Shown here in pieces: positions 57,977 to 64,000 of a DNA stretch of 64,000 bases. A model generated the notes under the pieces. It saw only the letters and a program-made list of their open reading frames with translations. It had not been told where the DNA came from and did no database searches. Origin of the DNA: Ascaphus truei (taxonomy: Eukaryota > Chordata > Amphibia > Anura > Ascaphidae); contig WSYH01000085.1 of assembly GCA_036426205.1 (NCBI GenBank), positions 289,832 through 353,831 of the forward strand. The letters are read 5' to 3'. A program made the position numbers and the translations under genes. The first letter of the stretch is position 1, and each line of letters opens with the position of its first letter.

Positions 57977-60900
57977 ATGGCCGATAGGCGTGGGAAGAGT
58001 AGTACTGGTAGTCGTGTGAGTACGCGTCAGAGTGAATGGAGGAATCAGGGGAGTGATGTTGCTGCGAGTGCGAGTGCAAGTGCGAGTGCGAGTGATGTTG
58101 CTGGGAGTGCGAGAGATGCTGGTGGCTCTGTTGATGATGCTGCTGGGGTGTCTGCTGGTGGGTTGTTTTTGGAGTCTCTTCCATTGGAAGAAGGAGAGTC
58201 CAGTCAGCAGCAGCCAAGCTCTGGTGCTGGACGTGGTCGGAAGAAACGTGTGGAGCACCCACATAATCCTCGTTTCAATAAACAGGAAAACACAGTTCTG
58301 GTCAATGGGATTTTGGAGCACTATGATTGTCTCTATGGGCATTTACTAGGTAAGTTTATCTTTGCATTCATTGGACAAAGACATGTTATCCTATCTCTTG
58401 TGAAATTTTTTCACTTAATTATATTATTATATAATATGTATCAATAAAACTTCATTGCTGCACACATAATCCTTCAAGAGTTATATTTTCACTAACAATC
58501 ATGATCAAAACGTCCACTACGTTCATACAATATTCTATAAACCTTGCTTAGATTTATATGTGTCATCATAAATGCTCATGTGCTACACATATTATACGTA
58601 AAGCAGCAGGTTTGTTTTTTTTGGACCATGTAGCAGTTTAGCAAACGTCTCAATTTTTTTAAATTGTAGTTTTTTCATTTTTTTTATATGTATTTCAAGG
58701 CCGTACAAGTTCAGCATCCAAAAAAGAAAAGTGGGACAACATAACAGTGGCTGTGTCTGCGTGTGGGAATAATGTCAGGACCCGGACGAATTGTAGGAAG
58801 AGATTCGATGATATCAGGGCAAACTTAAAGAAGAAAATACAAGCCCAACGGATGCATGCTTCTGGCACTGGAGGTGGGCCGCCAGCACAAGCTCTAATGT
58901 TAACACAATTGGAGGAGCAGTTGCGTCAAAAAATTCTTCCTGTCGTCGTGGAGGGATTGGCAGGGGACAGAGATATCGGAATTTATTCGGCTCAATTTCC
59001 AGCAGGTGACAAATGTTACTGTACTACGCGTTTAGTATGTTACAAGTCTTATCTATATTTGCGCTTAAAATTATAGTTTCTTCACAATATAAGCATAGCT
59101 ACAAAAATATATCTGTATCTCTCTCTCTCTCTCTATGTATGTATGTATGTATGTATGTATGTATGTATGTATGTATGTATGTATGTATGTATGTCTATTT
59201 TTTGGTTTGTCAACATGTATTGGCTCACCTATCATGAATTACATCATTATGAGTAGGCATATTCAACTTCACCTGCATGAAGCGATAATTTGTAATTTGC
59301 TTTCAAATAATACACTCTGCATCCTTCCTCTTTACAAACAATTCAACATATTTGCCCTATTTTTGAAATAATACAGTATATTTAATATATGTTACAAACA
59401 TTGTGTTAACATGTATAATCACAAAGCACACACGCACTCATTGTTTGCCACAGTTATGTATAACTTCGAAATACTGTGTTTGTGCATACAAAAGCATCAT
59501 TCACTATTTCACGTACGTGTCTTACCATATAGACATAAATTGATTACATTTATAGATTTTGCAATATAGTAGTGACAATCCATGTTACACCAATATATAT
59601 ATAGACCATGAGTGTCTGAACATGTCTTGCTTGAAATATTGTGCATTCAAATGCAAGCACAAAAAAATTACACAGAAACACTGTCATTGCTTTATACAAA
59701 TATATTGCTTCAACCTTTGACCATAAATAGGAACATGTACAATATGCTTGTAAATTGGGTTAATTATTACCTCATTTCATATGTGTATTTGACTTAGGTT
59801 ATGTTTTAAGAAAACTGCAGAAATTAACATGTAATCACACAATATAGGTTCATACGGGAGGGTGGGGTTGGCAGACACAGAGCAAGATCACACGGTCATG
59901 ATATGGTCAAGTGCAGTGGGAGTGCTTACAGGTGGTACAAGTTAATCATAGCTCATGGTGTGGTCACGTCTTGTGGGAGGGACAACAGTTGCTAGAAGCT
60001 GACCATGTTAACACAAGTATATCACATTCATTTTAAATGCTAATTACAAGAATACATTCACCCACACCTGTACTATATATGTAAACGTACGTTAGTCATT
60101 CTTTCACTCCTAGATTCTTCTAACTTTTGTGAGACGCAAACATTATGACACCAGTACCATCTGTGAGCGACACACTGCATGTGTTGCTGAGTGTCAGCCA
60201 AATAGAGCGCTACGCAAGCTTATCTTAAATGTTATGCCACATCTGTTAACACATTCATTAACATTACCACAATTAGTAAATGAATGCAAATGCGAGTCAA
60301 CTTTCCTTTCCTGCTAGTGATCTACTAATTTGGATGTAGATTAGTACACAACTTATGTTTTTATTCAACCTAAATGTTTGTAAAAAAGAGCATTCCTGCA
60401 TGAACAATGTCTGCTGTTTCAAATAAATGTGCTGACTATGTTCAATTATCCATTTATGTAAAGATTCATTCTATACAGGTTGCAATACCAATATAATTGT
60501 TATGTTGTTCTTTGAAGCATAAATTTAGACATAACTAAGTTCACAAAATTAAATTCATGTATATTGTGATCAAAATACAGTGAACATCTTAATTTAATAT
60601 TGTATATAGTTGCTGTTGTGTCACCTGGCAAGGAAACTGTCAAATCACCTGGATCATCAAGCTCATCAGCAATGTCATCATCAAGAATGAAACGTGAGTG
60701 TATGATGTGAAGGCCATATATTGTGTAAATGTTTGGTAATACAATAGACATGTTAAATACATATTTTTTAAATTAACTTTACATCATGTATTGTCACAGA
60801 ACATGTAATGTAGACTGTCCACATGTATTGTGTGTTTTGTTAGTTTTCTGCTATTATTGTGGATGTTACAACATCCTTTCATTCATTCTTCTTTCACACT

Positions 60901-61530
60901 GAGTCGACACATATTTGTTAATTAAATAATCATCTTTTAATTAGACACAAACAACATAAAATGGTGTGATATGTGTGACACTATGGTTCCAAAAGAAAAA
61001 AAAAGATAATTAATTAAAAGATGCATGCCAGTTCATCATGTGTTTAATTTATTTTATAAAAAGATGTTGGCGGCCAAGCACAAATTCAAACAAGTGAACA
61101 TGAAGATGTGCACACTCCTGCATTAACACCGCAACCACGTCCTCCTGCTCGTGACATGTACGCAGCTATTGCAGCTTCAGAAGAAAGAATCTTGTGTGAA
61201 GACAATCGTCGCCATTCTGAATTGATGACAATGCATGAAAGGAGGATTACACAAAATGAAATGATGATGTCACAAAATGAAAGGATGTTGACACTGAATG
61301 AAAGGATGCAGGAAAGGTCAATATCAGAAATGACACAAATTACAAAAATCATCCTACAAGTTCCAAAAGAAATAAAAAAATTAAACAGGGCATTAGAAGC
61401 ATTAGTTCTCAATGTAAGTCAAGGCAATATGTTGCGCAGTACAGCAAGAGAACAATTCCACTTTTACCCATCACAGGATGGATCGTTTCATGGTACAACT
61501 TTCTCGCCACAGTCATCAGTTCTTCATTGA
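57977..61530 (+). CDS. Harbinger-type Myb/SANT-like DNA-binding protein, four exons
   Basis: Exons 57977-58349, 58700-59005, 60610-60693 and 61064-61530 have GT-AG borders and join in one open frame of 409 residues. The N-terminus is Ser/Ala/Asp-rich, followed by EEGESSQQQPSS. The Myb/SANT-like domain spans about residues 95-170 across the first splice (NPRFNKQENTVLVNGILEHY, then KEKWDNITVAVSACG and CRKRFDDIRANLKKKI). A linker with GGGPPAQALMLTQLEEQLR follows, then a Ser-rich exon 3 and a C-terminal coiled region (residues about 285-350). In Harbinger elements such a protein assists the transposase; no transposase is seen here. The mirrored copy continues 32 codons past the TGA at 61528, so this protein is probably slightly truncated. 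Confidence 0.75.
59132..59193. repeat. (TATG)n microsatellite in intron 2
   Basis: About 15 units of GTAT in the second intron of the Myb/SANT-like gene. Confidence 0.97.
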
Positions 61531-63360
61531 CCAGTTCATGATGATAACGGAACAGTAGCTGCTACTTCACTCCGTATACATGACAACCTTCAACCGCTTA
61601 CATCTGATCAACAAATAGAGAAAAAACCTACAATTTTGTAAGTGTCCGTTCCTGATTTTGAACAGATATAAGCGGTTGGATGTTGACAGGGACCTGCACA
61701 GAACTTGCACCTACTGTACCGGTATCATCCACAACTGGGGAATGAAGAACTGATGACTCTAGAGAAAAAGTAGCTGCATGTAAAGATCCATCCTCAGATG
61801 GGGTAAAGTGGAATTGTTGTTCTCTTGCAGTAATTCGCAACTGATTTGCTTGGCTTAGATTCACAACTATTGATTTTAATGTCCTGTATACATTTTGGAT
61901 TTCTTTAGGAACTTGGATGATAACTCTTTCAATTTGTGACATTTGTGATATTGTCCATTCCTGCAGTGATATCATCCTTTCAAGCACTGACATCATTTCT
62001 GAATGGCGACGATTTTCTTCAACCAAGATTCTTTCTTCAGAAGCTGCAATAGCTGAGTAGGTGTCACGAGCAGGAGGACTTGAATGCTGGGTTAATCCAG
62101 GAGTGGGAACATCTTCATGGTCACTTGAGTGAATTTGTCCTTGAGTGGCAACATCTGGTTCTACAAATAAAGAGACATTATGAACTGCCATGGAACTTTC
62201 ACTTGTTTTTCAATATAATGAGAGTTGTTCTCACAGTGTAACACATAACATGTTTCCATAATTTTTCATTTGTGTCAAATTAAAAGTTTATGCTTGAAGT
62301 AACAATGATGTTTCGACTCAGTGTGAAAGAAGAATGAAAGTTTGTTGTAACCTCACAACTCCTAGCTGATAGTTTACAACACACACAATACATGTTGTCA
62401 GGAAACACTACATCTTCTGTGAAAATAACTGATGTGAAGTTAATTACATGTGAAAGGCATTTATTTAGCATGGCAAATTAATATCTACAAATGTACACAT
62501 TACATGTGCTGCACCTCATACACTCCCCTTCCATGCTTGATGATGAGCTGGATGAGCCAGGTGATGAGACATGTTCAGTGTCAGGTGACACATGAGCTTC
62601 AGGAGCAACTATATAGAAGAATAAAATAAGAATTTTATTGACATGTGTACATAATTAACATAAAGTTTGTGTAGTGGGAGTATTTATGGCTAAATATCAG
62701 CATCACACAAGGAAATGACAATATGTTTCTGGCAAGCTGTACATTATCCTTCTTAACATCAATGTACATGTGAACCTAATTGGCACATTTATTGTAAAAA
62801 CCATACAACATACAATGTTTATGCAGGAATGCGTTCTAAAATTAAGTGTTCTATTGGACATACACTGCATATGTTGTGTAGTGATCTAACAATAATAATG
62901 TACATCACTACCATGACAGCAAAGTTGACTCTGCTTATAATTCAGTACCTAATTGTGGAAATGTGAATGAATGTTTTTAGTGATCTGTGTGAACATTTAA
63001 GAGAAGCAGGTATAGCGCTCAATGTGGCTGACACTCATCAACACATGCAGTGTGTCGCTCACAGATGCTACTGGTGTGATAATGTGGTGTATCTATAATG
63101 TTAAGAGAAGATATGAGTGAACGAATGAGTAACGTACTTTTTCATATATAGTGGCCTGGTGGGTGAAATTCTTCATAGAATTACCATTTCAAATGAATGT
63201 GATGAACTTCTGTTCACCTTGTCAGCTTTTAACAACTGTAGTCCCTCCCCCAAGATGTGACAGCACGCTGACCTTTTATTTGTTTCTACCACCTGTATGG
63301 CGTCCCATAAGACTTGACCGTAACATGACCCTGTGATTTGGCTCAGTGCCCAACCCCACC
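59850..63360. repeat. Diverged palindrome of about 3.5 kb
   Basis: Arms of about 1.75 kb are inverted copies centred near 61634. Paired landmarks: 'gagcgacacactgcatgtgttg' (60162) with its complement at 63045, 'ttaaccgctt' type blocks near the centre, and 'gtggggttggc' (59863) with 'gcccaaccccac' (63348). Identity looks like 75-85 percent by eye, so the duplication is old. Confidence 0.82.
61628..62608 (-). pseudogene. Inverted paralogue of Myb/SANT-like gene, exons 3-4
   Basis: Exon 4 runs from 62160 (after a 'tttgtag' acceptor) to the stop at 61628: SSDHEDVPTPGLTQ, YSAIAASEERILVEENRRHSE, VIIQVPKEIQ, ending VNIQPLISVQNQ. Exon 3 is about 62608-62515 (VAPEAHVSPDTEHVSSPGSS); its donor reads GG where GT is expected. 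Exons 1-2 with the DNA-binding domain are not in the remaining window. Stop codons of the two facing copies lie within about 100 bases, and the full-length reading of the plus copy would overlap this one by 14 bases. Confidence 0.65.
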
Positions 63361-63827
63361 CCCTGTGTTCTCCTCTATGCTGTGATGACATATTAATTGC
63401 AGCTGGTTTCACACACCGGTACATGAGCGGAAGTCAATCTGAAGTGAGCTACATATGAACACAATTAAATACCATATGCTACTTGTTACTATTTATGCTC
63501 TCAGTATACTACATGAAGCGAAAAAAGAGTTTTAATTAAACATAACGAAATGTGTTTGTGCAAATTATGAATGTTCACCTTTGAATGCACTATCTTCCAT
63601 GCAAGACTTGATGAGGCAGTAATGGCCTGTTTATAGGTGTAACATAGATTATCACTAATTTATCTGTATATATATATATAGCAACTGAAAATATTACTGT
63701 ATGCTCATTTGCATGTCTTAGACCCTGTCTTTCCCCATTATTGACCAGCATTCAGCGCTTCCACTGCAGCAAGGGATTCTGGGAAATGACATGCAAAAAG
63801 CACTCAGTGCCACCTTTTGCCACCATA

Positions 63828-64000
63828 CTGTTGCGGCAGACTTTATTCTTACAAATCACCGGTTTGTCCCTGGCTGGTTCCTGGAATGCTACGCTGTTCA
63901 CCTGGAGCATGCCGCGCTCCCAGCCAGGGTCATGCCCGGCTGACGCGCGGTTGATGTGTTATTTGATAATGGTTCAGGATTTACTAGGCTGCAATGCTTC
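63828..64000. mobile_element. GC-rich TA-flanked MITE, cut by window end
   Basis: The left end is TA|CTGTTGCGGCAGACTTTATTC. Reverse-complemented, the rest matches the right end of the inner Tc1-type element block by block ('aaccgcgcgtca', 'gcatgctccaggtgaa', 'gcattccagga'), though the terminal 20 bases are of the MITE type. The preceding 'gggattctgggaaatgacatgc' (63773-63795) is a common frog repeat segment, from memory. Confidence 0.65.

Noticed and set aside
58032..58349. Alternative frames over exon 1 of the Myb/SANT-like gene
   Set aside because: Shadows of a repetitive Ser/Ala coding stretch; only the frame starting at 57977 continues across the splice sites.
60129..60317. 62-codon frame as an extra exon of the Myb/SANT-like gene
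   Set aside because: It is conserved as DNA in the palindrome arm (63000-63110) but the reading frame is not kept and no splice sites frame it.
63173..63424. Minus-strand frame as exon 1 or 2 of the inverted Myb/SANT paralogue
   Set aside because: No similarity to the Myb/SANT domain; it corresponds to intron sequence in the other arm.

Overview
The window is 64 kb of repeat-dominated vertebrate DNA with no rRNA, tRNA, CRISPR or bacterial-type genes. Many dispersed repeats carry the 'acgaaacgcgt'-type centre and the 'gggattctgggaaatgac' type of segment that I associate with frog genomes. A Gmr1-like retrotransposon and Harbinger-type Myb/SANT genes fit the same picture. I infer an anuran amphibian; the species is not recognisable.

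The main content is a nest of mobile elements between about 2.7 and 27.2 kb. An outer Tc1/mariner-type element (2680-27238, TA target duplication) carries three genes: a forkhead-domain protein (+), a BEN-like coiled-coil protein (-) and an intron-containing transposase (+). A second, diverged element with the same three genes in the same relative layout (7509-22323, inverted, TA duplication) is inserted in exon 1 of the outer transposase. A Gmr1-like LTR retrotransposon (13709-19108, integrase upstream of reverse transcriptase, 5-bp duplication) is in turn inserted in the BEN-like gene of the inner element. Removing each insertion in silico restores the interrupted reading frame, so the nesting order is secure. 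The transposase and BEN-like gene are divergent and share a short promoter region in both copies; the forkhead gene lies beyond the 3' end of the BEN-like gene. Most of these genes are broken, but the outer forkhead gene is an open 226-codon frame. A third copy (49706-54629) is an internal-deletion derivative that keeps only the two ends and a forkhead remnant.

From 27 to 49.7 kb there are fold-back elements, GC-rich TA-flanked MITEs, an LTR-like segment, exon 1 of a Harbinger-type Myb/SANT gene (about 33 kb), a non-muscle-myosin-like tail pseudogene (42.1-43.6 kb) and a decayed conventional Tc1 element (44651-46079). From 54.6 to 57.5 kb I see only microsatellites and AT-rich DNA.

From 57.5 kb to the end lies a second Harbinger-type region. 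It has a four-exon Myb/SANT-like gene (57977-61530) that splices into one open frame of 409 residues. Its 3' half is mirrored by an inverted, diverged copy (61628-62608), forming a palindrome of about 3.5 kb centred near 61634. The window ends inside another GC-rich MITE.

The most unusual observation is the three-gene Tc1-type element: the combination of transposase, BEN-like protein and forkhead protein is conserved between two clearly diverged copies, so it looks like a real, inherited cargo rather than chance capture.
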